A stretch of 64,000 nt of DNA from Cylindrospermum sp. FACHB-282 (GCF_014697195.1 NZ_JACJRJ010000010.1:78626-142625), one strand, 5' to 3'; positions 35,639 through 44,877 are shown, counted from the stretch's first letter. Notes: a model not told the origin generated them from the sequence alone. A program made the numbers and translations.

Positions 35639-36013
35639 ATGGCTAGAAAAAAATATTACTCAAATGGTGATGACTTCCATCCTATGCAACCGTCATCAGC
35701 AGATATTATACTGCGGCAGCAACTGGAGTATTCTATTAGTAAGTACTTTTATGAAGGATGCGATCGCACCATTCAAAATCTATTATCTAATTGTCGATGG
35801 TATGTCACAACCCGTGCGGGTGTGCTGACATTGGTAATTGAGTGTCCTGATCAAGTTACTAACTGGCGGATTTTGCAAAAAATTGTGCCTATGGGAACTA
35901 TACTCAACGGCATTATTGATAGTGCTAAAATCCGCGTCTGTCCCCCAGAGGGTGAAGGATTACCCTTTGAAATGCGGGTAGATGAATTATCAGTTTACCG
36001 CGATTGGGCATAA
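35639..36013 (+). CDS. Conserved hypothetical protein near hupW
   Basis: 124 residues, not recognised (QQLEYSISKYFYEGCDRTIQ, then RILQKIVPMGTIL). Follows the SagB-like gene by 18 bases and so may be the third gene of that unit. Confidence 0.6.
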   Translation: MARKKYYSNGDDFHPMQPSSADIILRQQLEYSISKYFYEGCDRTIQNLLSNCRWYVTTRAGVLTLVIECPDQVTNWRILQKIVPMGTILNGIIDSAKIRVCPPEGEGLPFEMRVDELSVYRDWA

Positions 36014-36027
36014 GGCGATTTTGGATT

Positions 36028-36504
36028 TTAGATTTTGGATTTTGGATTGCTAATAAGTTCGGTTAATTCTGCAAAAACTAGATTGGCAGAATGTTGCACA
36101 GCAGGAGTTAACTCCAATCCAAAACCAAGATTTGCGGCTTCAATGAGGTAAACTGTCACCTCTTGAGGAAAATCATCCTGAAAGATTTTCCTACCAGCGG
36201 CTAGGGCATTATCCCAGCGGAAATCATGCAGGTTATAACTAGGTTCTGGCAGTGCTTCTAGTTCTTTACCTGGGACTTTAAATATAGCACCTGGTTCGGA
36301 ACCTGTGGCACTAGCATCAATAATAATTAATGTTTGGCTGCCTCTGGCTTGAAACATCACTTCCATTCCAGCAGTGCCGCAGTCATAAACGCGCACGTTG
36401 GGGTGAGGATTTTGGGCGATAAATTGCTGTAGGCGTTGGGCAATTATCACGCCTACGGCATCATCATTACGGTTGAGATTACCACAGCCGATAATAGTTA
36501 GCAT
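36028..36504 (-). CDS. hupW: Uptake hydrogenase maturation protease HupW
   Basis: 158 residues, HyaD/HybD-type endopeptidase that removes the C-terminal tail of HupL after nickel insertion. Nickel-site residues: IIGCGNLNRNDDAVG (first Asp), VYDCGTAGMEV, and a C-terminal histidine in AVQHSANL. The last residues (NPKSKI) run into an ATTTTGG heptamer repeat at 36016-36048. A decayed second copy of the 5' end is at 37918-37996. Confidence 0.92.
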   Translation of the reverse strand: MLTIIGCGNLNRNDDAVGVIIAQRLQQFIAQNPHPNVRVYDCGTAGMEVMFQARGSQTLIIIDASATGSEPGAIFKVPGKELEALPEPSYNLHDFRWDNALAAGRKIFQDDFPQEVTVYLIEAANLGFGLELTPAVQHSANLVFAELTELISNPKSKI

Positions 36505-36666
36505 GGGATTTTTGTAAAGTTAAACTCTTAATATTTACGGAAGTTTTGTATGGCAGCATTCTGATTAACTTTATAGTTACTGTAGCAGTCCTAAATCCTT
36601 GACGAAATCTCTCTTTATTTTCTCTGCGTCTGGAGTGTTATTCCTATAAAATACTCTTCACAAATC

Positions 36667-37035
36667 ATGCTAGTAGTTCGTGATACAGAGGCTAAAGGTA
36701 GAGGTGTATTTGCCCATAAGGATTTTGCTAAAGGAGAAGTTATTGAAAAAGCCTGTGTGATTGTTATCCCGAAAGAGCAAGTTAAGTTAATTACTCATAC
36801 GGTTTTATTTAATTATTATTTTAATTGGCATGGAGAAAGTGGCGCTATAGCTTTAGGTTTGGCGTCACTTTTTAATCATTCTTATCATCCTAATGCGGTT
36901 TATGTGAAAAATTTTGCTAAAAGGTTGATTGAGGTGATTGCTTATCAGGATATAGCTGAAGGTGAGGAAGTTACTGTTAATTATAATGGCGTTGTGGATG
37001 ATGTTACGCCTGTCTGGTTTGATGCGGTGGAATGA
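36667..37035 (+). CDS. SET-domain protein
   Basis: 122 residues with a minimal SET lysine-methyltransferase fold: AKGRGVFAHKDFAKGEVIE, SLFNHSYHPNAVY and EGEEVTVNYNG. The substrate is unknown. No pre-SET or post-SET cysteines. Confidence 0.88.
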   Translation: MLVVRDTEAKGRGVFAHKDFAKGEVIEKACVIVIPKEQVKLITHTVLFNYYFNWHGESGAIALGLASLFNHSYHPNAVYVKNFAKRLIEVIAYQDIAEGEEVTVNYNGVVDDVTPVWFDAVE

Positions 37036-37088
37036 GTCTCACGCTTTCGTCGCAAAGACGCAAAGGAAGAGGAAGGAAGTAAAGTTAA

Positions 37089-37430
37089 TTAAGCAGTGGC
37101 AAATTCAGTTAAAGGGCGTTCACTTGGAGGATGGAAAGCCAGCACAATATCACTTTGCGGAACTCCGGCTGCTAATAATTCGGTGGCTATGCCTTCTTCT
37201 GTCCAATCTTCTTCTATCCAAATTTTTTGGTTTTTAAGGCGAATGTGTACGGTAATGCCTTTAATTCGGTGTTTTTGTTGCCAGCCAAGCTGAAACCATA
37301 GATATTGATCGCGTTCATCATCCAGTGCTAAAAGGCTTTCTACTTCGTCATCAGGTGACGTATTACACAGGCGATCATATTCTAGAAGAATATTTTTAAT
37401 GATGTTTCTGTAGTGACTTAATTTATCCAT
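37089..37430 (-). CDS. xisI: XisI-family protein
   Basis: 113 residues matching the XisI family (MDKLSHYRNIIKNILLEYDR, KIWIEEDWTEEGIATELLAA). In Anabaena, XisH and XisI are needed with XisF for fdxN-element excision, but many paralogous pairs of unknown role exist in cyanobacteria. Overlaps xisH by 13 bp. No XisF is in the window. Confidence 0.88.
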   Translation of the reverse strand: MDKLSHYRNIIKNILLEYDRLCNTSPDDEVESLLALDDERDQYLWFQLGWQQKHRIKGITVHIRLKNQKIWIEEDWTEEGIATELLAAGVPQSDIVLAFHPPSERPLTEFATA

Positions 37431-37834
37431 TGAAGTATTACCTCAGTTTCTACATCTACAACTATTAACAAGAGTTGATTTTGTTCAACTACTATTTTAA
37501 TTGCTTTTAGCTGGAAAAAATTTTCATAAGTAGTTTGCTTGATTGCTAAATAAAGTTGATATTGCGGTTCGGTAATTTTAATCAGGTTACGATAAAGAAT
37601 ATATTGACCTAAAGCATTTTCAAAGTCATTTATTGGTGATTTTCCCAGAAAGCTTTTAATCTCAACAATAATTTTACTGCCGTTGCGTTCAGCTGCAAGT
37701 GTTTTCTCAGCAGCAAGATCGGCAAATAGCTTAGTCTCTTCATACTTGATGATGTAAGGATCATCTGTAATTGTCCAACCGTCCTTAATGATGGCCGTTT
37801 TTACAGCATTATGGTAGAAATCCCTAGCGGGCAT
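37418..37834 (-). CDS. xisH: XisH-family protein
   Basis: 138 residues, endonuclease-like fold of the XisH family (MPARDFYHNAVKTAIIKDGW, IVEIKSFLGKSPINDFENALGQ; the E-x-K fits a PD-(D/E)XK site). Translationally coupled to xisI. Confidence 0.88.
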   Translation of the reverse strand: MPARDFYHNAVKTAIIKDGWTITDDPYIIKYEETKLFADLAAEKTLAAERNGSKIIVEIKSFLGKSPINDFENALGQYILYRNLIKITEPQYQLYLAIKQTTYENFFQLKAIKIVVEQNQLLLIVVDVETEVILQWIN

Positions 37835-37917
37835 AGAGTCACAGAATTATAGTAAGTATATTGTAGCAATGCCACAGTCAGATATTCACGCTTCTAGATG
37901 GGGATTTTGAGTGAGTC

Positions 37918-37996
37918 ATGTAGGCGTTGGGGGATGATTCAACCTACGGTGTCACGATTGCAGTTGGGATTACCGTAGCTGATAATGGTGAGTATA
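37918..37996 (-). pseudogene. Remnant of a hupW-like 5' end
   Basis: The minus strand reads ILTIISYGNPNCNRDTVG, then a stop, then IIPQRL, paralleling MLTIIGCGNLNRNDDAVG and VIIAQRL of HupW. Gap-free nucleotide alignment to 36430-36506 gives about 74% identity by hand count (first 12 bases identical). No further homologous sequence follows. Confidence 0.75.
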
Positions 37997-38083
37997 GAAT
38001 GATATTAACGATAAGCGTGTTAGACTACTCAAAGCAGTCGAATAAAAAAATAGTTAAGTGTTCCTACTTATTCTTAAAACAGA

Positions 38084-38305
38084 ATGGCCAAGATTCTCAA
38101 TCTAACAGGTCTATTTATTGGCTTTATTGGTGCTTTTCTTGCCTTCCTAGATAGTTGGCGTACAAGCTCACGTTTCACTGGGAGGGGTGTCAAACTTGGG
38201 TATGAACCAGAGTTGCAAACGTGGTTCTGGCGATCATGCGGAAATATTGGTTTCGCGCTCATTACGATCAGTTTTATAATCCAATTTATTGCCACCTGCA
38301 TATAG
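38084..38305 (+). CDS. Small two-helix membrane protein
   Basis: 73 residues with two hydrophobic segments (LTGLFIGFIGAFLAFL and IGFALITISFIIQFIA) around a polar middle containing RTSSRFTGRG. No family recognised. Confidence 0.55.
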   Translation: MAKILNLTGLFIGFIGAFLAFLDSWRTSSRFTGRGVKLGYEPELQTWFWRSCGNIGFALITISFIIQFIATCI

Positions 38306-38377
38306 ACACTAGCATTCCAAAATAAACACTATAAATGTGTACAATAAGAATTGATGTGCAAGCTAAAGCCATAAATC

Positions 38378-38674
38378 ATGCATCGCCGGATTAACATCAC
38401 CTTGCCAGAAGAGACGATTAAACTAATTGATCAAGTTATCGAAAAAGGCGAATCTCCAGAGGAGACACTAGACGATGGCGCGGAAACGCCCGCTGAAAGT
38501 GTACGCAGTCGATTTATCAACGAAGCAGTACAATACTATATTAATGAGAAAGCCTTAGCCCACCTTAGAGAACAGTTGAAACAAGGCGCTATCCAACGTG
38601 CAGAACGTGATTTGGGGTTGGTTGAAGAGTGGTTTGATTTGGAAGAAGAAGCGTGTCAGATAAACGAAAAATAA
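38378..38674 (+). CDS. Ribbon-helix-helix antitoxin
   Basis: 98 residues. N-terminal HRRINITLPEETIKLIDQVI is a CopG-like ribbon-helix-helix; the acidic tail (LVEEWFDLEEEACQ) would bind the toxin. Overlaps the MazF-type gene by 22 bp. Confidence 0.85.
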   Translation: MHRRINITLPEETIKLIDQVIEKGESPEETLDDGAETPAESVRSRFINEAVQYYINEKALAHLREQLKQGAIQRAERDLGLVEEWFDLEEEACQINEK

Positions 38675-39024
38675 TTTACCCTAAACGTGGCGAAGTGTAT
38701 TTGGTTAATTTCGATCCAACTGTTGGGGCAGAAATTAAAAAGACACGTCCAGCTTTAATCTTACAAAACGATGTTTCTAACCAGCACAGTCCTATAACTG
38801 TTGTCGCTGCTATCACCTCCCAGTTTACTGAACCTTTGTATCCCACAGAAGTGTTGATTAAAGTACCAGAAGGGGGTTTACAGATAGATTCGGTGGTACT
38901 CCTCAATCAAATTCGTTCAATTGACAGGCAAAGACTAATAAAACGTCTGGGAATTTTACCTCCAGCAATAATGGAACAGGTAGATAAAGCTATTCAGATA
39001 AGTCTTGGTTTGGTGAACCTTTGA
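38653..39024 (+). CDS. MazF/PemK-type endoribonuclease toxin
   Basis: 123 residues from GTG. MazF hallmarks: KRGEVYLVNFDPTVGAEIKK, TRPALILQND, and IDSVVLLNQIRSIDRQRL. Family members cleave mRNA at short sites and are neutralised by the upstream antitoxin. Confidence 0.9.
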   Translation: MSDKRKIIYPKRGEVYLVNFDPTVGAEIKKTRPALILQNDVSNQHSPITVVAAITSQFTEPLYPTEVLIKVPEGGLQIDSVVLLNQIRSIDRQRLIKRLGILPPAIMEQVDKAIQISLGLVNL

Positions 39025-39118
39025 GAAAGGTTGCAATTGTCAAATATACATCTCCCAAAGCCTCTAAAATAGCGTTCCCAGCCGGAGGCTAGGAACGAGG
39101 GAATTTAGAATTACAAAT

Positions 39119-39541
39119 CTAGAAGGTTACGCCGTGTTTGGTGGCGATTTCTACTAGTTTTTCACACTGATGTTGTCCGGCTTTTGTTAATATCTCTTCG
39201 GCTTGTTCTGGTGTGCTACCGTCTTTGGGTATTAAGTATTTGACGTAAAGTGATACAAAATCAACTAGGGCTGCTACACCAGATAAATTGTGTTTGTCTG
39301 ATTGTTGTCCGGCGATTACTGCTACTAAACCAGCTTTGATGGGGTCTGGTTTAACTTTCATGAATTGATCTATGAGTTTGGGGATGTATTCTCCTGGTGC
39401 TAAGTTATCTAATTTGGTTTTATCTGGTGTTAGTTTACATCCTGCGGCTGTTGCTTGCTCTAATACACACCATTCTGTAAATTCTTGTAGTGCTGCTTCG
39501 GGTAGGAGTGGGAGATGTTTGTGTAGTTCTAAATCAGACAC
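39119..39541 (-). CDS. Conserved hypothetical protein downstream of hupL
   Basis: 140 residues, soluble and helical (LPLLPEAALQEFTEWCVLEQ, AGLVAVIAGQQSDKHNLSGV). Not recognised. It follows hupL on the same strand after a 203-bp gap with dispersed repeats. Confidence 0.6.
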   Translation of the reverse strand: MSDLELHKHLPLLPEAALQEFTEWCVLEQATAAGCKLTPDKTKLDNLAPGEYIPKLIDQFMKVKPDPIKAGLVAVIAGQQSDKHNLSGVAALVDFVSLYVKYLIPKDGSTPEQAEEILTKAGQHQCEKLVEIATKHGVTF

Positions 39542-39628
39542 TAGCTTACCTTATAAATGTTAGTTTTTTTGGAGCGCGTTAACAGCGTAGCTTACTGTTT
39601 ATGTTGGTTTTGTGATGGAACTGACAGT

Positions 39629-39737
39629 TAAGAGAAACGAACCGCAAAGGACGCAAAGGACGCGAAGGAAGAGGAAGGAAGGAAGGAAGAAAGAGATTTT
39701 TTGCGTTCTTCTCTGCGCCTTTGCGCCTTTGCGTGAG
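39629..39737 (-). repeat. Dispersed CGCAAAGGACGCAAAGGA repeat
   Basis: AACGAACCGCAAAGGACGCA and GGAAGGAAGG, then TGCGCCTTTGCGCCTTTGCG: inverted relatives of the GTCCTTTGCG repeat found before hyp genes. It fills the gap between hupL and the downstream gene. Confidence 0.8.
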
Positions 39738-39744
39738 AAATAAT

Positions 39745-41340
39745 TTAAGCTGTGCGAAAACGGGCTAGTTCAACGCCTGTTTTGGCGTCGTGGGCGTGAA
39801 CTGTGCAAACTAAGCAGGAATCAAACGATCGCGCAACGTGTCCTACTTCTACAGGATCGGTGGAATCGTGGATGGGTGTCCCGATTAAGGCTTGTTCTAG
39901 GGGGCCGCGTGTTTCTTGGCTGTCACGGGGGCCGAGGTTCCAGGTGCTGGGGGCGATAACTTGGTAGTTTTTGATTTTACCGCCTTCTACTTCTACCCAG
40001 TGGGAGAGGGAACCCCGCGCTGCTTCTGTTGCACCCCACCCGCGTCCATCTTTTTCTGTGGGTTTGATATACCAGGGGTCGTTTAATTTGAATTCGCGTA
40101 AGCAATGTTCGGCTTGACGATATAACTTGACAAGTTCGTGAACCCGTGCTAGCTGACGGACGTGAATGTTTGCACCGCGCATTTTTTTGAAGACGTCGAG
40201 GATGAAGCCGTCTTGGTGTTGCCAAGATTCGCCATGTTGACCACCGGCGACTAATTGACGCGCTAAGGCACCTGCTTCTAAACGTCCGAAGTCTTGGTGA
40301 AGTACTGCGCTTGACCAGGAATAGGCGTTATCAAAGTCTTTGGCGTTGTTGGCGGTGGGTTTGGTGGTGCGATCGCTTGGATGAATATCCTCGTTGCCTT
40401 CATCATACCAAGCGCGGGTTGTGTTCTCGCGGACAAAAGCCTGATCCATTAAGGTGTGTGTGTCTGCAACACTGTCATAGACGCCACTTTTCATGATTAA
40501 GGCTGCATTTCGACCTGCAATGGTTGGTTTTTGATATTTATCTTCGTGTGGCAAATATCCCCAAGTCACATATTTACCAACACCAACGCCATATCTATCT
40601 AAACCGATATCTAAACCCATGCGCCAATAAAAACCTAAGTCTGATTCTCGATGGTTTTTGTCTTCATCTAACCAATCCCGAAAATCATCATAAGTTTGGA
40701 TTTGTTCATAACGTTCTAATGAACAACCCAACCACACCGGTTCTAACCAATTGGTGCGGAAATATTCGAGAATTGCCCAAGCGCGGGTAATGTCAGTTAA
40801 GGTGGGGGCGCACATGACACCACCAGGCACCATATAACTGCTGTGAGGCCATTGTCCACCTAAAAGGGCATAAATTTCTACAGGTTTGGCAGAAATTGTA
40901 ATCCCGATTTCGTAAGATTTGCCTGTGTAGGCGGCAAAGCGGCGAACGGCTTCTTCATAAAAGCGGCTACGACGGTAATTTTTATGGGTTAAGTCAATGG
41001 CAAATAAACCATAAAAGTAGCGGGGAATGCTTTGAATGGTTTCGACGATTTGACCTAAATTCCTGGCTAAAATTGCATTGCGGGGAACTTCACTTTCCCA
41101 AGCTGTATCTAATGCCCAAGATGCACAAGTTAGATGAGAACCGCCACAGATACCGCAAATTCGCGGCGTGACAATTAATCCAGCTTGGGGATCTTTGCCG
41201 CGCAAAATCACTTCAAAGCCGCGAAAGAGTTCGGCATGAGTCCAGGCGTTCACTACTCGCCCATTTTCAATATCAACTCGCACATCTAAATCGCCTTCAA
41301 CTCTTCCCACCGGTGAAATATCTAATGTTTCAATTGCCAT
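39745..41340 (-). CDS. hupL: Uptake [NiFe]-hydrogenase large subunit HupL
   Basis: 531 residues, uninterrupted. NiFe-site cysteines are in RICGICGGSH (N-terminal) and SCLVCTVH (C-terminal). HupW should cleave after that histidine, removing AHDAKTGVELARFRTA. HupL with HupS oxidises H2 released by nitrogenase and recycles electrons. In several Anabaena strains hupL carries an excision element with XisC; none is present here. Confidence 0.97.
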   Translation of the reverse strand: MAIETLDISPVGRVEGDLDVRVDIENGRVVNAWTHAELFRGFEVILRGKDPQAGLIVTPRICGICGGSHLTCASWALDTAWESEVPRNAILARNLGQIVETIQSIPRYFYGLFAIDLTHKNYRRSRFYEEAVRRFAAYTGKSYEIGITISAKPVEIYALLGGQWPHSSYMVPGGVMCAPTLTDITRAWAILEYFRTNWLEPVWLGCSLERYEQIQTYDDFRDWLDEDKNHRESDLGFYWRMGLDIGLDRYGVGVGKYVTWGYLPHEDKYQKPTIAGRNAALIMKSGVYDSVADTHTLMDQAFVRENTTRAWYDEGNEDIHPSDRTTKPTANNAKDFDNAYSWSSAVLHQDFGRLEAGALARQLVAGGQHGESWQHQDGFILDVFKKMRGANIHVRQLARVHELVKLYRQAEHCLREFKLNDPWYIKPTEKDGRGWGATEAARGSLSHWVEVEGGKIKNYQVIAPSTWNLGPRDSQETRGPLEQALIGTPIHDSTDPVEVGHVARSFDSCLVCTVHAHDAKTGVELARFRTA

Positions 41341-41379
41341 GTTTTTTGGTGATTGGTGAAAAGTTGATTAATCACTTGT

Positions 41380-41396
41380 ACAGGCGAGACGCCTGT
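41380..41396 (-). other. hupS-hupL intergenic hairpin
   Basis: ACAGGCG and CGCCTGT form a perfect 7-bp stem with an AGA loop in the 83-bp gap. A hairpin between hupS and hupL is also known in Nostoc and may adjust relative expression or stabilise the message (inference). Confidence 0.6.
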
Positions 41397-41423
41397 TCTA
41401 CAAATACAAACTGGGGAGTCGCC

Positions 41424-42386
41424 TTACACGGTGAAAAAGTCTTCATCTGCCCATGCTGGGGCGGCGTCTTTGGCAACAATTGTGAGGACGGCGTAATCTT
41501 TTTTGTTTACCCCTGGCGGTAATTCTTTAGGAACTCCCATGACTGTTTGGGTTTTAAATACGGTTCCTGGTTTTAGGTCAAAGAAGGGAAATTCTGGTTC
41601 TGTGCAACCTAAACAAGGCATTCCGGCGCGGGTTTTGGAAGAAACGCGGTTCCACAAAATGCGGTTGCAAGAGGAATGAGTCATCGGCCCGCGACAACCC
41701 AAGTCATAAAATAGGCAACCTTTGCGTTGACCAAATTCGGCAGTTGATGCTTTGTAGGCGAAGTGAACGTTGCGGGTACAGCCTGTTTGGGTATATGTGT
41801 TAAAGAAGGTTTGGGGGCGATGGAGGTCGTCTAGGGCGATATCAGCAATGCGTCCAGTGGCGATCGCCACTAATATTTGTGTAATCCAGTCAGGATGTGC
41901 CGGACAACCGGGAATGTTAATCACAGGTAATCCCGATTGTGTCAAAAAATCTGTGCCTAAAAAACCGCCTTCCTGACGCTTGAGAAATTGCAAACCCTGT
42001 GATTCGCTGGGGTTGGGTGACATGGCGGGAATTCCCCCCCAGGTGGCACAGTCGCCCACAGCCACAATAAATTTAGCAGCAGCGGCTAAATCTGTTAACC
42101 AATCTTTCATCGGGCGATCGGCGAATCGATTCCACTCGCCGGTACCATTGGGGGCATTAATCACGCTGCCTTCAAATACCAAAATATCTAAAGGAGTGTT
42201 ACCTTCAACGCAATCCCACAAAAGTTTTTGCAAATTTGCGCCCAGTTCCAGCCCCAACGAGGGATGCCAAAGTAAATTAATGCCAAAGTCAGCAATCAAA
42301 TCGCAGACTGTCGGTTCTTCAGCATTCAGAAATGACATGGTGTTACCAGAACAAGCACCACCTTGTAGCCATAGTACATTAGTCAT
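41424..42386 (-). CDS. hupS: Uptake [NiFe]-hydrogenase small subunit HupS
   Basis: 320 residues. Starts MTNVLWLQGGACSGNT with no twin-arginine signal peptide, the cyanobacterial form that stays on the cytoplasmic side. Fe-S cysteines are spread through GGACSGNT, GDCATWGG, GCPAHPDW and the distal CSSCNRILWN/PCLGCTEPEFP region. First gene of hupSL; its promoter lies in 42387-42600. Confidence 0.96.
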   Translation of the reverse strand: MTNVLWLQGGACSGNTMSFLNAEEPTVCDLIADFGINLLWHPSLGLELGANLQKLLWDCVEGNTPLDILVFEGSVINAPNGTGEWNRFADRPMKDWLTDLAAAAKFIVAVGDCATWGGIPAMSPNPSESQGLQFLKRQEGGFLGTDFLTQSGLPVINIPGCPAHPDWITQILVAIATGRIADIALDDLHRPQTFFNTYTQTGCTRNVHFAYKASTAEFGQRKGCLFYDLGCRGPMTHSSCNRILWNRVSSKTRAGMPCLGCTEPEFPFFDLKPGTVFKTQTVMGVPKELPPGVNKKDYAVLTIVAKDAAPAWADEDFFTV

Positions 42387-42607
42387 CGGCTAAGTGTTTT
42401 TCTATTGTTTACCATGCATGATCTAGGTGATTCAAGCTTGTAGAGTCTCACCCATCTATCAATATTTATTATTTTAAAATAACGTATTTTTTAATTCAAT
42501 TGCTGCTTATTAAACAAGAATTTATAATCACTCAAAACCATTTATTTCAATAATTTTTATATAAAAGTTAAGTTAATAGCAGACTTTTCAAAAAAAACAT
42601 GAATTGC

Positions 42608-42640
42608 AGATCCCCGACTTCTTAGAGAAGTCGGGGATCT
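42608..42640. repeat. Palindrome AGATCCCCGACTTCT
   Basis: AGATCCCCGACTTCT and its inverse flank TAG: a perfect 15-bp arm hairpin in the divergent gap (42387-42993) between hupS and the TPR gene. A near-identical hairpin is at 44776-44804. I see no confident NtcA-type site in this gap. Confidence 0.85.
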
Positions 42641-42993
42641 TGTTGTCCATTTTGTTGAGCGTTGGTACAAAGAATATTTCATAAAGTTTTAAATAACTTT
42701 AAACTATCTTTAATATTGGTAATTCCCCTCTAGATATTTTTAGATATAGTGCCGTATAGTTATAAAACTTGATTCATTAAATCCAAGGAGCATTTATTAG
42801 ACCTCTGGTAAAAATGCCTGGTGATTAAAACTGTGGCTTCCCAGATTTTATTTCCCTAGGGGATTAAAAAAAGATGGGAAGGTTTGAGATTGGGGAATTA
42901 AGAGGAAACTCAAAATCTGCGTAAATCGATTTGCTATCTATCGCCCTGACTTGTGGGCGTTGACAGACTCGATTCCCCAACTGGCCGCTAATT

Positions 42994-43965
42994 ATGACCC
43001 CTAGCATTACAGATTCAGGCGTTAAGGCTGCTGTTGCTGCTATTGCATCGGAGTCAGCAACGACAGCAGAAAAAATCCAGATGCTGATCGAAATGGCCCA
43101 AGGCTTTCAAAAAAAGCCAGAAACCGCCCAAGATTTGCGGAACGCAGTTTCCTTGTTTTACCGGGCTGATGAAATGTGTGGTGATGAATATCCTTTGCTA
43201 AAAGCCCGCGCCCAAGCGGGGATGGCGGGGACATTACAGACAATTCCCGATAAAGGCCCCCAACTGCTGCTGCAAGCAAAAGTCGGTTATGAGGAAGCGT
43301 TGCCGATTTTACAACAGTTAGCAACGCCTGTGGAAGTAGCAGAGGCCCAAATGAATATGGGGTTGGTGTTGCAGTCCTTGGTACAGTTTAATTTAGCGCG
43401 GATTGTAGACAGCATCCAAGCGTATCATGAGGCTTTGCGGGTGTTTACCTGGCAGGATTACCCCCAGGAATACGCGATTTTGTACAACAATATTGCGATC
43501 GCCTACCTGTCCATGCCCCTAGCATCAGAACGGGAATACTTGCGCCAAGGGTTAGCTGTGCAGTCATTTGAGGTAGCGCTGAAGCATATACAGCTGATTG
43601 ATCACCCTAGAGAATATGCGATGTTGCAGAACAACCTGGGTAATGCATTGCAATATCTGGTGAGTTCCCATCCCCTAGAAAACAACTTGCGTGCGATCGC
43701 TGCTTATGACGAAGCCCTGAAAGTGCGTAACCCCAAAGACACACCACTAGAATACGCTAACACAATTTCTAACAAAGCCAACGCCTTATTCAACTTACCC
43801 GACGACCCAGAAAAACCAGAAGCAGGTAATCTACAAAACCTCTTGCAAGCGCGTACTTACTGTCAACAAGCCAGGGAAATCTTCACCCAGCACCAACAAA
43901 TAGAACAAGCAGAAGTAGTCACCCAAGCACAGCAAGAAATTGAAGCAGAAATAGCTCACTGGTAA
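42994..43965 (+). CDS. Tetratricopeptide-like protein, start of the extended hyp operon
   Basis: 323 residues, helical repeats of TPR type (YEEALPILQQLATPVEVAEA, YHEALRVFTWQDYPQEYAIL, YDEALKVRNPKDTPLEYANT). The Asp-x-Pro-x-Glu-Tyr-Ala signature recurs at three places. It corresponds to the TPR-like gene at the head of the extended hyp operon known in Nostoc; suggested but unproven role in small-subunit maturation. Confidence 0.85.
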   Translation: MTPSITDSGVKAAVAAIASESATTAEKIQMLIEMAQGFQKKPETAQDLRNAVSLFYRADEMCGDEYPLLKARAQAGMAGTLQTIPDKGPQLLLQAKVGYEEALPILQQLATPVEVAEAQMNMGLVLQSLVQFNLARIVDSIQAYHEALRVFTWQDYPQEYAILYNNIAIAYLSMPLASEREYLRQGLAVQSFEVALKHIQLIDHPREYAMLQNNLGNALQYLVSSHPLENNLRAIAAYDEALKVRNPKDTPLEYANTISNKANALFNLPDDPEKPEAGNLQNLLQARTYCQQAREIFTQHQQIEQAEVVTQAQQEIEAEIAHW

Positions 43966-44022
43966 CGGTAAGTATCAGCCAGAATTGCTTACTGTGGACT
44001 TGATAGAGAGGATAGCATTTTC

Positions 44023-44289
44023 ATGAGAGAAATTTTCACCAGCCCAGAACTAAAAGATTTTCTCACAAGTTTAGCATCTGGCGAACTAAACCTAGCCACA
44101 GGATGTGCATGGGTAATCATAGCCACAGCCTTCTCAATGATTGGCGGTGCTATTGGCGGAATGTTATTAGCTGGGAAAGATTTAGGTTATCAATTAGCCG
44201 CAATGCTTGGTAGCTTATTTGCTCCCGCTGGTGTCATTCCCGCCATCATTTTTGGACTAGCTGTGCTGAATTTAATCACAAATAACTAG
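44023..44289 (+). CDS. Small membrane protein of the extended hyp operon (1)
   Basis: 88 residues with two hydrophobic segments (GCAWVIIATAFSMIGGAIGG and LGSLFAPAGVIPAIIFGLAV). Corresponds to one of the two small transmembrane proteins encoded in this position in Nostoc. 8 bp before the next gene. Confidence 0.8.
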   Translation: MREIFTSPELKDFLTSLASGELNLATGCAWVIIATAFSMIGGAIGGMLLAGKDLGYQLAAMLGSLFAPAGVIPAIIFGLAVLNLITNN

Positions 44290-44297
44290 GAGGAATC

Positions 44298-44522
44298 ATG
44301 TTAGAACTTGGGTGGTTTTCCGCCAAGTTATTTTTTAAAGGAAAGCTACTACGCGACCCCTTGTATTTTCTCCGTCAAACCGCAATTGGCATCATGATAT
44401 GTTCCCTGCTATTAATATCACTAGCACAAGCTGACATTCCCGTCTGGATACCCATCATACTATCTAGCTTAGTCACGGGTGCATTTATGCCATTTCTCCT
44501 GAAAGACTTCAAAACTAAATGA
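44298..44522 (+). CDS. Small membrane protein of the extended hyp operon (2)
   Basis: 74 residues, two hydrophobic segments (IGIMICSLLLISLA and IPIILSSLVTGAFM). TAGGAGGAATC ribosome-binding site shared with the previous stop, so translation is coupled. Confidence 0.8.
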   Translation: MLELGWFSAKLFFKGKLLRDPLYFLRQTAIGIMICSLLLISLAQADIPVWIPIILSSLVTGAFMPFLLKDFKTK

Positions 44523-44775
44523 GTACAGAGTTGAGCATTTAACCTTTTCATTTAATTGGCAAAACTCTATTTTGGGAACATATAGCTATCGATAAACCTT
44601 GCCGTTTATTCCTAGTTCTAAATTAGGACTTATGCACCGTGCAAATTTATCCTAATCTTGGGCTGATTTAATCGTTTTCTGAGACTTCATGGGACGTATT
44701 CTACCTGTAGCGTGCGTTCCCTAACGCACGAATTAGGATTCATCATCAATAAAATCAATACCCATATTTTTAAAT

Positions 44776-44804
44776 ATCCCCGACTTCTTGAAGAAGTCGG
44801 GGAT
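44776..44804. repeat. Palindrome ATCCCCGACTTCTT
   Basis: 14-bp perfect arms around a single G, second copy of the 42608 family. Lies in the 44523-44877 gap with a GTGCGTTCCCTAACGCAC palindrome near 44713. No gene is seen in this gap. Confidence 0.85.
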
Positions 44805-44877
44805 CTGAACCTCTCGAAAATATTAATTTTGCAATAAGTCTATTCATTCGCCAACATTCAAGAGTTACTAATAACTA

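Noticed and set aside
39745..41340. Possible hupL excision element
   Set aside because: hupL is an uninterrupted 531-codon frame with both NiFe cysteine motifs.
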